From Magnaporthiopsis rhizophila (lineage: Eukaryota > Ascomycota > Sordariomycetes > Magnaporthales > Magnaporthaceae), in assembly GCA_003049465.1 (NCBI GenBank), contig PYSS01000122.1, positions 8,625-72,624 on the forward strand: a stretch of 64,000 nt of DNA. The letters are read 5' to 3'. The notes beneath the pieces were generated by a model. The model saw nothing but the letters and a program-made list of their open reading frames with translations, was not told the DNA's origin and ran no database searches. The position numbers and the translations under genes are program-made. Below are positions 21,510-32,582 of the stretch, in pieces; the stretch's first letter is position 1; each line of letters starts with the position of its first letter.

Positions 21510-22942
21510 GCGGCAGCTTTAAAGCACACACAGGCGTTCCGCTAGGTCCGGCGTGGTGGTAGAGAGAGATAGATTCCTTAGATTGTTACCAGGAGATGAC
21601 GATGGGAGGTGATCAGTGGCCAGTTGGAGGGGAAGGAAGCCCAGCGTGAGATGTAGGGAGGGAGTTTGGAGACTCAGTGCGTGCAAAGAGGCGGCGATTG
21701 CTTGGTGTTTTTGCTTTGAAAACCCCCCCTGTAACTAATTTCACACACTGCCTGTCTGTTCGTTGGATAATTCGTAGCTGCGAAACTAATCAATGCCTTG
21801 CCGGAGCCTGGCGCCTCGTCCGCGTTTGCCTGGCTGTTATCTGAAGGAGAAAAATAGAAGAGAGAAAATAGGTGTTATAAACATTGCAGCCTGTTCTAGA
21901 ATACGTATTTTCATGTTGTTTGGCGCCTGCCTGTTTTTCGTTTTGCAAAATACTCTGGTGACAAGCGCAATCAGCAGCCACGCAATAACAAAGAAATGTG
22001 ATTGTTTTTTTTTTTTTTTTACAATGATAAAAGAAAAAAAATCTATTTTAGTTATTTCACATTTGCAAGCATATCCCAATTCAACCCCTGGCAAAAAGGA
22101 ACAACTTTTTTTTATATTTTTATGTGGTGCCATTTGCAAAAGCCTAACCCCCCTTGGCCCTTTCGCCTTTTCGGCTGTCCAAACCTTTCTAACTCCACAG
22201 ATGGGAAGGCAGCCAGGTTTATACATTCGCCGTGCCACTCCCTGTTTAGGGGGCGCCAAATCCCTGGGTAGAAGGTGGCAATGGAGGTGGCTAGAGGCTG
22301 TGCCAACCGGCCTAAATAAAAGATATTTTTGGCAGGGTGGCCGAACGATCTTCGTAAGGGCCAGGGAGCCTGTCACCAGGTCCATAAAAACAATAGGAAA
22401 AAGCAAAAACAGAGGTGGCAAAAATTTGTATTTGATAAAAGAAAAAGAAATAGAAAAAAAAAAAGAAGAAACAGTCCATAGTGTCGGCCACGCCTTTCGA
22501 TGGAAAATGGCTGGTTTCTGCCTCAATGATGAAATGACAGGAAGCGGTAGCAAAAAGGAGCAGTAAACGGGGTAACTTGAACGTTCACGCGTAAAATATC
22601 ACCGCATATTCGGGGAATATTAGTTAATTGACTGCTAGCATGCTAGAGGCGAGAGAAAACAAGACCTGCAGGCACACTTTTGCAACTGGATATCGACCCC
22701 GTGCGTACTTCTTTTTTCGAATCCCAAAGCCACATCCCTCCCCAAAAAAAAACCCATCAGAAAGGCCGGGTTCTCAAAAACGACCACAAACAGAAAAGGC
22801 GGGAAACCAAGATGACGAGGGAGAGCTTTGGGAGGTGGCTTCACGACCTCGGTCACGCAACAGAAAAGAAGCGCGATCCGAGTCGAGAAGGAAAGAGACA
22901 GTACCCGTCGAGTGGGTGTCTGTCTGGACGTCATCATCTCTC
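21510..22942. other. AT-richer intergenic stretch
   Basis: No supported gene is seen. From about 21840 to 22560 the base composition shifts to A/T runs (for example T-runs near 22005 and 22105, A-runs near 22450) with open frames on both strands that look non-coding. It may contain an old degraded repeat, but I see no LTR ends or transposase motif. Confidence 0.35.
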
Positions 22943-24874
22943 TTACTCCGTCTGCTGGCCGGCCCGGGACATCTCTTGGGCGGTACGAGCCGCGTTGCTA
23001 AGCTCGCTGCCGATAGCAGCGGCATCCAGGAGCTTCTCGAGAGTGCGGCCGGGGCGGCGGCCGGAGCGGCCAGGCTTAAGGCGGCTGCGGGCGGGGTCGC
23101 GGGCCTCGATGTCGCGCTTCTGCTGCTGGCCGTTCAGGACCATCTGGTGGGCATTATTTGCCATCTCGCTAAGATAGGAGCCAATCTCAGCGGCGTCCCT
23201 GGCCCTCTCGAGCCTGGAGCGGCTAGAGCGGTTACGGCCGCTGCGGCCGCTACGGCGGGGGTCGCGGGCCTCGATGTCGCGCTTCTGCTGCTGGCCGTTC
23301 AGGACCATCTGGTGGGCATTATTTGCCATCTCGCTAAGATAGGAGCCAATCTCAGCGGCGTCCCTGGCCCTCTCGAGCCTGGAGCGGCTAGAGCGGTTAC
23401 GGCCGCTGCGGCCGCTACGGCGGGGTTCGCGGGCCTCGATGTCGCGCTTCTGCTGCTGGCCGTTCAGGACCATCTGGTGGGCATTATTTGCCATCTCGCT
23501 AAGATAGGAGCCAATCTCAGCGGCGTCCCTGGCCCTCTCGAGCCCGGAGCGGCTAGGGCGGTTACGGCCGCTGCGGCCGCTACGGCGGGGTTCGCGGGCC
23601 TCGAGGTCACGCCTCTGCTGCTTGCCGTTCATGACCATCTGGTGGATATTGCCCGCCATGTCAGTAATATGGGAGCCAATCTCAGCGGCGTCCCTGGCCC
23701 TCTCGAGCCTGGGGCGGCTAGGGCGGTTACGGCCGCTGCGGCCGCTACGGCGGGGTTCGCGGGCCTCGAGGCCACGCTTGGAGACGGCCGGTTGTTGTTC
23801 CTGGGAAGGCTGCTGCTGCTGCTGGTCAGCCGCATTCTGCCGCTGCTGCATCACCTCGGCATTCCATGCGATATTCCGAAGACTGCTCTTGATGCTGGCA
23901 AGGTTCGCGGCCCTTTCATGGCGGCTCTGAGGAGTGCTGTGGCGGCCGTGGCTGCGGAACGCGGGATCACGCACCTCAACCTCACGCTTGGCGACCTCCT
24001 CTGCCGACTCCTCCGCCGGAGTCTGGTCCGCCGCGGTCTGGTCAGCCGAATTCTGCTTAGACTCTTGCTTTATCTGATGGAGGTTCCTGGCTATATCGGT
24101 AAGACCAGAACCGGCGTCGACAACATTTCTAAGCCTCTCGGTCCTCGAACTTCTTGGGCGTCCCTCGTCGCCACCGCCGACGGGGCGAGTAGGCCTAGGC
24201 CTGCGGGTCCTAGGCCTCCCGGGGGTAGTGGGGGTACCGGACTTGGGCCTGGGGGTAGAAGACTTGGGCCTGGGGGTAGAAGACTTGGGCCTGGGGGTGG
24301 AAGACTTGGGCCTGGGGGTAGAAGACTTGGGCCTGGGGGTGGCAGACTTGGGCTTGCGGGTAGAAGACTTGGGCATCCTGATACGCTTGGGGTCACGGAC
24401 CTCGAGATCGCGCTTCGCGACCGTCTCCTCTGCCGGCGCCTGAGCCGCCTGTTGGCCGTCCTTGCTAGATTGGTAGATCTGGTGTGTGTTCCTCGCGATG
24501 TCAGACACGCCGGAGACAGCGCCTATCAGGCCATTCACCCGCTCAGTGCGAGAAACCCCGCTGCGGGAAGGCCTGCTTGGACGGCTCGAACCACCCGAAC
24601 CACCTGAACGACCCGGACGACCCGAACGGCCCGAACGACCTGAACGGCCAGAACGGCCAGAACGGCCCGAACGGCCTGAACGACCTTTACGGCTGAAAAG
24701 ACCACGGACCTGGATATGAGCCTCCTCGTCCACGGGCCAGGCGGGGGCGGCGGCCTCGGGCGTGGCGTCACGAGCGACCACAGAGAGGCTGTCGGTATAG
24801 TCGGGGGACTGCAGGGCGGCGATCGGGTTGGTGATGGCGAGGATCGCCAGGGCCTGAGCAAAGTTGAACTTCAT
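22943..24874 (-). CDS. Secreted Kex2-processed repeat precursor (eight Arg-rich segments)
   Basis: This is a 643-residue single exon. Residues 1-20 form a signal peptide (MKFNFAQALAILAITNPIAA), followed by an acidic pro-region (to about 57). Dibasic Kex2-type sites lie at 154-155, 296-297, 366-367, 421-422 (RR), 476-477, 531-532 and 586-587. The last five are exactly 55 residues apart. After each site comes [DEG]-[LVI]-E-[AV]-R-[DE]-P, then an Arg-rich linker. The linker is an RSG repeat at about 64-90, a heptad PRPKSST array at about 178-216, and RRSGRSGRNR in the tandem units. Each segment then has a helix-like motif ER-x5-x-IGS-x3-[DE]MA-x2-xHQM and a Gln-rich end. The ATG at 24874 was chosen over an in-frame upstream frame start because it directly begins the signal peptide. 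No DUF3328/UstY-type modifying gene is adjacent. The family is unknown to me; it fits the general class of Kex2-processed repeat proteins, whose known members yield signalling, surface or toxic peptides. Confidence 0.85.
   Translation of the reverse strand: MKFNFAQALAILAITNPIAALQSPDYTDSLSVVARDATPEAAAPAWPVDEEAHIQVRGLFSRKGRSGRSGRSGRSGRSGRSGRSGRPGRSGGSGGSSRPSRPSRSGVSRTERVNGLIGAVSGVSDIARNTHQIYQSSKDGQQAAQAPAEETVAKRDLEVRDPKRIRMPKSSTRKPKSATPRPKSSTPRPKSSTPRPKSSTPRPKSSTPRPKSGTPTTPGRPRTRRPRPTRPVGGGDEGRPRSSRTERLRNVVDAGSGLTDIARNLHQIKQESKQNSADQTAADQTPAEESAEEVAKREVEVRDPAFRSHGRHSTPQSRHERAANLASIKSSLRNIAWNAEVMQQRQNAADQQQQQPSQEQQPAVSKRGLEAREPRRSGRSGRNRPSRPRLERARDAAEIGSHITDMAGNIHQMVMNGKQQRRDLEAREPRRSGRSGRNRPSRSGLERARDAAEIGSYLSEMANNAHQMVLNGQQQKRDIEAREPRRSGRSGRNRSSRSRLERARDAAEIGSYLSEMANNAHQMVLNGQQQKRDIEARDPRRSGRSGRNRSSRSRLERARDAAEIGSYLSEMANNAHQMVLNGQQQKRDIEARDPARSRLKPGRSGRRPGRTLEKLLDAAAIGSELSNAARTAQEMSRAGQQTE
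23114..23779 (-). repeat. 165-bp tandem repeat array inside the Kex2 precursor gene
   Basis: Four head-to-tail 165-bp units encode residues 366-587. The three units nearest the gene's 3' end are almost identical in DNA, including silent positions, while the first (nearest 23779) has more changes. This suggests recent duplication or ongoing conversion. Confidence 0.9.
24227..24355 (-). repeat. 21-bp tandem repeat encoding PRPKSST heptads
   Basis: About six 21-bp units encode a Lys/Pro/Ser/Thr heptad in the second segment of the Kex2 precursor. It is a low-complexity, highly basic linker specific to this segment. Confidence 0.85.
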
Positions 24875-25120
24875 CTTGATAAGGTTGTGGTTGAGTTTGA
24901 AGTGGGGGGGATAGTGGAAAGGGAGAAGGAAAAAGGTAGGCAAAATAGACAAAAGGAAAAAAAAAAAAAAAAAAAGACAAAAGGAAAAAAAAAAAGAGAA
25001 AAAAAAAAGAGAAAAGAAAAAAGAAGAAAAAGAAACACAAGGAAATGTGAAAGAACAAATTTCGATGAGGAAAAAAAAAGAGGGAAAAAAACATCATGAT
25101 GGGAGTGAGGGGTGAAGCAT

Positions 25121-25128
25121 CTTATATA
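25121..25128 (-). promoter_or_regulatory. TATA box of the Kex2 repeat gene
   Basis: On the minus strand this reads TATATAAG, about 250 bp upstream of the ATG. Between them lies a long pyrimidine tract (A/G on the plus strand, about 24940-25090), typical of strongly expressed fungal leaders. Confidence 0.55.
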
Positions 25129-25939
25129 GATATTTTCTCGCCGGAGAAGAGGCTCACGGCCATGGATCAACGACAAAGGCCATGTGCAGCCCAGCCCACC
25201 ACCGGCTCGGCAAGGGTGTTAGACGAGCATTCCAGAGCCGGACATAGGCTGGGATACCTTGCGGATCGCCGCGTCTTCCTTCCCCTCTCCGCCATGTTGG
25301 AAAAAAGAAAGTTGTCAAGGTAGGCAGGCCCAGGCCCGGCATGAATTGCTCGTCAGATCGCGAGCGTTGCGTGTCAGTCAACCGTGCCAAAAATAGCCCC
25401 CAGGACGCCGCCAAGAAGCCGCACCAGCGACTCATGGGGCAAAAATACAGGGCCAAGCAGGGTTGGATCCGTACCAGGGGCCGTTGTGAAGCCTCCATCC
25501 CCGAGCGCGGACGTTTCGTTTCGTCATTTTTTTTTTTTTTTCTTGCTGGGGGAGGCTGAGCAGAAACCTTGGTCGACTGGTCTTAGCATTCAAACATCAA
25601 ACGTGCAGGTGGGGCCCTTTATCCACTTTCTTCCCTGGTCTGGGCTTGTCGTCCATATTTGGCCATGGAGAGAACGGGGAAAGAGCCTCAGGTCTGGCCT
25701 GGTCCGGCCCCTTCCATTCTCTCGACCACGTACCTAATTCATGGGACGGACGGGAGTGCCCAGTCCACACTTCGGTTTACATCGGGTTTCCAGCTTTCCA
25801 GTACCTTGGCAATCACTCCCTGCCCAGGCGGCCCTTCGTTACATACATGGATGTCGTTCTGGTCCACCGCATCTAGATGGAGGCTCACGGACTAGGGTGC
25901 CGTGTCGCCTACTGTAGCGAACCAGCTCTATTCGACCCC

Positions 25940-26090
25940 TCTTCCCACAAATTACCAGCAAGCTTCGGGATCACGGCAAGCCCTACCAAGGCCCAATGCG
26001 GGCCGGCATGAATCGACATGACTAGTACGTCTTGGAACCCGTGGGCATTGACATCGACGCCTTCCTAAGGATCACAAGCGGTAATTGCCG
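25940..26090 (+). pseudogene. Possible gene fragment with in-frame stop
   Basis: A protein-like frame (KLRDHGKPYQGPMRAG, then NRHD-stop-YVLEPVGIDIDAFLRIT) is broken by one TAG and lies in an otherwise non-coding region. I could not assign a family. It may be chance. Confidence 0.25.
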
Positions 26091-28810
26091 GTGGGTAATC
26101 CTCGCAACCGCACGGTAAGGCCTTCTGTTGTGTGTGTGCGTGTGTGGTGTATGCGTATGTACGTGTGATTCCTAAAATTGAGGCGATACGGCACCGATAT
26201 TTTGGGAGATGGCCTAGATCCAAGGCAGGTCTTGGCATTGCCACGGTGTGTAGAGAAGCACCCTTAAAATTGGTGTCCATCCAAAATGGATACACGTCGA
26301 ACGCGTGTGCTTGTTGCTTGCCACCGGACACTGTCAGAGTGCAGTCGATTCGCGAGAGCACATTTGGGGAAAGCACATCGATCCCGGGTTGCACCCGGTG
26401 AAAGGGGGTACAATGGATCCCGAAGGAGACAGATGGCCAACATGCAAATGGACATTCCCTGATCTACTGGGTTCATTGCCAGACGAGTGAGCCATTTGTG
26501 TTTGGTCCCAATAATTAGCTCTCTGCCCGGAAAGGATGGTCCTCGTTCCGCTATATCGAAGACTGTCACATTATGTGTCCACGTGTGCTCCCTTCCAGGA
26601 TTATAAACGTTAGATTGCCGACGAACACTTCATCACCACCACGAAGATAAAACATCACATTGGCTTACGGATTTGGCAATTTAATGTACCATCGTTCCAT
26701 CGGTGTCGGAAAAGCTTGACTCTTGCAATAAAATAAAATAAAAAAAACAATGCGTCAAGCCCGAGGTGCCTGATGATGCCCGATAAGGAGAAGATCCCAG
26801 GGTTTTTACCTTGATAAAATATACAAGATGCCTCGTACAAGTTTCACGGTGGATCTTTCCACCTTAAAATCTTCCCAGGTTTTAAAAAAAAATTACCACG
26901 AAAGCCTTTAAAAATCGAGGGAGAAAATAGTAAGGAATCATATCAAACGAGCATGTGAGAGCTACTGGGAGGGTAAGGCAATGGACCAAAGGCCAGCCCT
27001 GGGAGAAGTGCGTTATGTAATACAGCCTTAACTGGGGGCCGGGCCCGTGCATGTATCTGGTCACGTGACCCCTGGGAATATTTTGTCGAAGAGAAAAGCA
27101 TCAAGAATGGCTGCTTAAACAGCATTGGCGTGGAATTTTAAGTGGTTTCGATTCACGGCGGCATTTACATGGGTAAGGGTGCGCATATGTTGGGCAAGGA
27201 AACAAAGGTTCGGACGAAGGCTTAACGGTCGGTGGTATTTGAAATAACAGCCTTCACGTATAAGGAAGGCGGCACGGCACGTTGCCCAAAAAGAAAGAAA
27301 GCAAGGAATAAAAAAAAAAGCATAGCAATTAGCAATTAAGCGGTAGGCAAACCACCAGCACCACCACCACTACCATATTTCGAGCTTGAACCTTCCTAGG
27401 GGTAAAGAAAGGAGCGGGTATTGTTATTATAATCGTTTGGATCTGGTTTAATGTGGATTAAGTTCGTGGGGTTCCCATTAGTAGAGAAAGAAAGAAGAAA
27501 AAATAGGGGAAGGAGAAGAAAAAAAGAGTGGCCGTTCAATTGCTAATTGCTGTGCCGCGCCCTCTCTTTTTAGGCATCGTCGGCGGGACGAAGGAAGAAG
27601 AACAAGGCAGAGTTGCTTGGCGATCATGCCTCAGGCCTAAAACCGGCACGGAGCTGGAAGCCCGGGACCAGGGCCAATGATCCAATGGCGCGATGCCTAG
27701 TGTTTGTACGTAATACATGCTACGCCGCACGGTACTGCCAACTCTCGGAGAGAATCATGGACTGACTCCTGCTGGCATTGGCCAGCTTTTTTAAATTGCG
27801 AGGTGCGCATGCCATCGAATAAAGGTTCTGGTGCGTGCCGAGCCTCTTTAGTTTCCTCGCTTCAGGTGGTGCTCAGGCAGCCTCATTCGTTTCTATCCTT
27901 GCCGTGTCTTTGCGCAAGGGAAAAAGCGGCGGCGATATGTGAAGCGTTTGTTTGTTCTTTTTCGTTTATAGGATAGGCCAACACCATAGTTGATGCCGCC
28001 CTCACCTTCCTTTCTTGGGATGGTAGGCACTCACTCGTAGTGGCACGGATACGCTCTTTACGCGATTCGGGCCAGATCACGCTGATCGTCTTGGCCTGAT
28101 TTTGAAGAAAGCGGACCACGGCACGCTAGGACCAGGAGATGGTCGAGTCCGTACCGCACACTATCACACCTTGTCTCCCGAGTAACCCCCTGTTGTTGGC
28201 GCATCGGCGACCTGCCTAATCCATCATCCATTGCCAAAGATAACCCCCGCCGCTAGCATGAAAAATGAGGGGAAGTGTCTCCTCATCCCCCGCGTTTCCC
28301 TTGCGTCTTGCAAATCTGGGCGAGGCGTGGTGGCTAAATCGTCATTTCTGGACGTGACCAATTCTTTTTCGCATCGATTCGTGGCGAATGACCAGAAAAC
28401 AAGGCTCTTGTGAACGAATTGCCCATCATTTCGGACGACCCACGGCCATGGAAACGGGATCCAGGGATATTGCATGTCAGAAAAGTCAATTGGATGCCCT
28501 CGAGTCAAGTCGAATTTGAGCCGGATGCAGGCTGGGATCGACTGTTCGGCTGACGCTGCATTGTCGCCGAGCCTGCCGCACAGCTCAAGCTTCCAAGTCT
28601 GCGGGAATTTGCGTCGAGGCGGCACCCCGACCACATAAAAATCGAGACGCCGAATTGTTCGTTTCACCAATGCAGTTGCAGCCAACGCAAGAAACGATGT
28701 CCGGGTAAAACCAAAAAAGAAATTGCTGGAAAATCCTCAATTGGAATTTGAAGGAATTTTTCTTTTTTTGTAAAATATGCCCGTTGTTATCAAATCGTTG
28801 CATTTTGAGG

Positions 28811-28876
28811 TGCGGATTGCCATGTTTTATGTGGGCTGAGCGGTGCGGACTGCCATGTTTTATGTGGGCTGAGCGG
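28811..28876. repeat. 33-bp tandem duplication
   Basis: Two adjacent copies of a 33-bp unit starting TGCGGATTGCCATG and TGCGGACTGCCATG differ at one base. Confidence 0.85.
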
Positions 28877-29790
28877 GCGGGCTGCGGTTCATCACAATTT
28901 CTGCGTCACCCGTGCATTTGGCGGCAACGCAACCACGGCTGGAGCACCAGACTGGATTGGTTGGGTGTCGCTGGCCCACGGCTCTGCACACCATCACATA
29001 TTGCCCCATAGCACCACACCACAAAATCGCTCAGGAACCATTGCCACGCCACTGGCTGGCGGCAGAAGGCGCAGAAGGTACGCAACCACCTCCGAAAGCT
29101 TGGGGCTGGATTGTGTGTCGACTGTGTCTCCTGGTGGTGTCGCCGAGCAAAGCTTGCCGGACTTCCTGGGGCCAGTCAGCAGAAAAACCTTGATTTTATG
29201 CGAGATAGCCATCTCCTATCTCCTGCCTACTCACCGCACCCGGACTCGGCCGCCTATTTCCCGATTCGTCGACATATTGAAGGTTGCAGCGAATGTGCCA
29301 CAAAAGCGACATTACTGGCCGGGCCAAGCCCGGCCTCCAATGCTACCACAAGGTCCGACGGGCCCTGATGGCAGCCAACCACGGCCAAGGAACCCGCCCA
29401 TCCATGTGAAAACTCTCGAGAGCAGAGGTGGAGAGGGAGCACTGGAAGCGACGAGTTGTATTTCCCGGGCGCCATGCACTGACGTCCAGGTGGTGACCCC
29501 CTTTATGTCAGCCGTCCCCTCACTACCTACCTATTCAGTACAAGTACACCTCCCGTCTGTGTGCGTTGTCCGGCTCCAAGATCTCTCTTACTTCATCCAT
29601 CGGACCTGGACTCGACCGTCTCGCCTTACCCGCACACACATCAGTGCCATACGCTCGCTTGAAGCAAGACGCCCGACACGTGGTACAGCAGAAAAAGCCT
29701 TCCTCCCTCTCTTTTTCACACACCCGGCCTAATCTTTGCCGTGTCAAACTGCACCTACACGCTCATCTACCCTCCCAACCTAAAGGCAAA

Positions 29791-30326
29791 ATGAAGTTCT
29801 CCATGAGCATCGCCGCCGCCTCGGTGGCCGCCTTCGCCGGCGTCGCTGCCGCCGAGGACTGCGTCGCCCTCGCCCTCAAGGTCATCCCGTCGTGCGCCCA
29901 GACGTGCTTCCTGAACGGGGCCCCGACCATCGGCTGCCAAGGCACCGACTTCCAGTGCCAGTGCAAGAACCAGCCCAAGCTCATGGCCGCCGTCGAGGGC
30001 TGCGTGCAGAAGTCGTGCCCTCCCGAGTCCTACCAGGCCGTCATTGACGGTGGCAGCAAGAGTATGTCATCTTTACTGTCGTCGTCGTCGTCGTCGTCAC
30101 CTTTCTCTTGATAGCTAAACGTGTAATCAAATCATCATCAGCCTGCGCATGCGCTGCGGCTCTCGCCCCCGCCGCCCAGGGCAGCGCCACCGTCGCGCCC
30201 ACCGCAACTGGCACCGCCGCCCCGACCGGCATCGTCAAGCCCACCAACGTCCCCACTGCCGCCGCCAACAGGCCCGCCGTCGGCGTCATGGCCGGTGTCC
30301 TGGGCTTGGCCGCTATGGCGCTATAG
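29791..30326 (+). CDS. CFEM-domain secreted protein, probably GPI-anchored
   Basis: Two exons, 29791-30061 and 30142-30326, give 151 residues; the intron runs GTATGT to ATCAG with phase 1. The signal peptide is about 1-20 (MKFSMSIAAASVAAFAGVAA). The CFEM domain covers about 22-95 with Cys at 24, 35, 39, 49, 56, 58, 71, 76, 92 and 94. The Asp in GTDFQC (53) is at the position that binds heme iron in characterised CFEM proteins. A Thr/Pro/Ala-rich stalk and a hydrophobic end (VGVMAGVLGLAAMAL) follow, fitting a GPI anchor. CFEM proteins act in heme/iron uptake or in fungal-host contact; which applies here is not visible. Ten rather than eight Cys are counted because of the extra CAC at the exon 2 start. 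Confidence 0.92.
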
Positions 30327-32582
30327 ATGGTTGGCGAACGACGACCCGAGCCGCCCCGCAGCTTGCGACCGACATGTCGCAGGATGTTGTTGGCACGGAA
30401 CGGCAATAATGCCGCTGGGGAAGGGAGGCTCTTCACTCGAGTCTTCTCCCCTGGGCTTTGTCTTGTCATGTTTCGTCCGATCACCGTGGCAGGTCATCTG
30501 TCACTGAGGGCGGCTGGGTCTTCTTATACACCCCACTTTTCCTTGATGTGATATCCTTCCATTTACCGCCTGCAGCTGGACGGTCCCTGCTGGTGTGTTC
30601 TCTTTTTATTCTTGCGTCGGAGACGTGTCGCCCGGCTGGAGATGGTGAAGGCAGGGATGGAATCCCAATGGTCGAACATACCTTGGCGAACGACCCCGGC
30701 GACACCACCAAAACCGAGACGACTCGATCTGCGGCTTTGCAGAACGGCGGCGGATCTGCGTGCCCAATCTATGCGCCCCGGGTCTTGACAAGCAAATTCG
30801 CTATCAAATCTGTCAAGCCTCCCTGTGCGTCCGGGGACTAAGTGTGGGGAACACCGGACGTGCGCCGTACCGCGCCAATGAGCGAGACCTTGGGCGCACG
30901 GATGGTCCAGGCCAAGGGGAGACGGACGGCTAGAGACGCTGGCCATTCGGGGCTCTCCATCAAAACTTGATTGACCTCTTGGGGAGGCACGGGATTGGTG
31001 ATTTAGTCGAGCGGTTTTTTTGCAAGCCCGTCAATTTAATCCTTAATCTGCATCGCACCTTTTCTATGCTCAACGGTTTCCATCCTTTTGTGATCGTGAT
31101 TGAGAGTGAGTGCTGGGGCGACAGGTTCCCCTCCTGTCGTCTTGTGTCCGTCCCATGATGTAACCAAGTTTAGCACACCCTTCCATGGTATAATCTGGCA
31201 TGGCAAAAGAAACAAAAACTATTTCCAATACGGGAAGGCGTTCGGACGAAAAGCGGGAGGCGTAACGTTTATGATCCTGGAAGGGTGTCTTGCATTGCAA
31301 CAGATTGCTCCGGAAAAAATCTGTGCATGGCAGGATGTCATCATCTAGTAAAAACTTGCCGCTGGCCGTGAGGTGAATCACGTTTTGCCTCGCTTATTCC
31401 TTTTTGTCGCATCCGTATTTCGTGCATCATTTTTGGCTTCCGGGTTCTGGATGATCTTTCCCCTATATGATCTTATAGTTTCTGGGCCAAGCCAAAAACA
31501 GATGTCAGGTTCCTGATGCCACCACACTCCCGGGGCTTGATACAAATGCCTTCGTATTCCCAAATAGCCTGCATTGAAAAGCTGTAACCTGCGCTAATCG
31601 ATCCCGAGAAACGACGAGAAAAAAAAAAAAAAAACCATCACAGGCATCCGCGGGCGGGTGTAGTGAGGCCTAGCACAAACCGGGGCCATACGAGTTCAAA
31701 GCCCTCCAAATCCAGCAGCAATAGCGTTAGATTCCATGCCATCTATTTTGGGAGAGGTATCTTCGGAGCTGCGTATGCATACGCGTCGCAAAAGGGCTTC
31801 TGTCGTCCAAGCCATGTCGACATCTCCACACCGATCTTTATCCAATGGACACATGCGGGTGACTGACAATACCCTCTCAAGTGGGTTCCCTGGTCCAGCC
31901 ATCTAGGATCGGCCAATGGGGTCGGTTTGCATGAGCCAGGACCACGCGGTCTTGCATAATTCGGCGTTGTGTCAGCTAGCCCCATGTCGGCACCAGCCCG
32001 GCCTCCAAGGCCCGGAGACGGGATCCCTTCTGTCCCTCGTCGACCTCATCGCCCGCATGATCTGTTACTACAACAACATCCACATCAATGGCCGAGCCTG
32101 GAACGTGCGCTCCAATGCGATTCGTGAATTTCTTCTTGGAACTCGTACAACTTGATCACGTGTCCGGGCTGTGCGCGTGAAGGACCGAGGCCGAGCCAAG
32201 ACGGGTTGCAATGCTGCACAGGGAACAGACATGGTGCGTTCGTGTCCATGGCGGCGGCGCATCTCGGGCTTCCCCTATCACATGCCGATTTTTTTTTTTT
32301 GTTACCCCAGGCTCTCCCCGCGGCCACCACATCCGGGGCCGCTGGTGTGTCCCATTATGCTAGGGGCCGACCCGCGCCTGCTCATACGTCTGTACGGTCC
32401 CTGTGCTACCCTCCAGATTGTATTGTACATACATGGAACGACGGAAGCTAGAGGACGCGGACATTGCCTCAAAAAGGCATCTATTCCGTCACACAGGGTG
32501 TACTTGGTGCACGGACATGGTCGTCATCAGGCCTGGTCGTCGTACAGTGATGCTCACACGGCGGAAGGAAAACACGACACAT
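30327..32582. other. Intergenic 2.3 kb
   Basis: No supported gene is seen. The region contains the CFEM 3' flank and an A-run at 31620-31634. The right edge is the 3' flank of the minus-strand membrane protein. Confidence 0.4.

Larger units (their letters stand above)
24875..29790. other. Gene-poor 4.9 kb with one gene relic and a small tandem duplication
   Basis: I find no intact gene here. At about 25940-26090 the plus strand reads HGKPYQGPMRAGMNRHD, then TAG, then YVLEPVGIDIDAFLRI in one frame, a likely decayed exon. At 28811-28876 a 33-bp unit is duplicated in tandem. Several A/T runs occur between 26700 and 27600. The last few hundred bases are the pyrimidine-rich promoter and leader of the CFEM gene. 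Confidence 0.4.

Noticed and set aside
21793..22566. 257- and 238-codon frames on opposite strands
   Set aside because: A/T-run region, no domain, no splice or promoter context.
23114..24355. Regular repeats that might suggest a CRISPR-like array
   Set aside because: Units are adjacent without unique spacers, lie inside one reading frame, and the organism is a eukaryote.
22628..24607. 659-codon open frame on the plus strand
   Set aside because: It is the mirror of the Kex2 repeat gene; the repeated GC-rich units keep the opposite strand open. The minus strand has the signal peptide, dibasic sites and TATA box.
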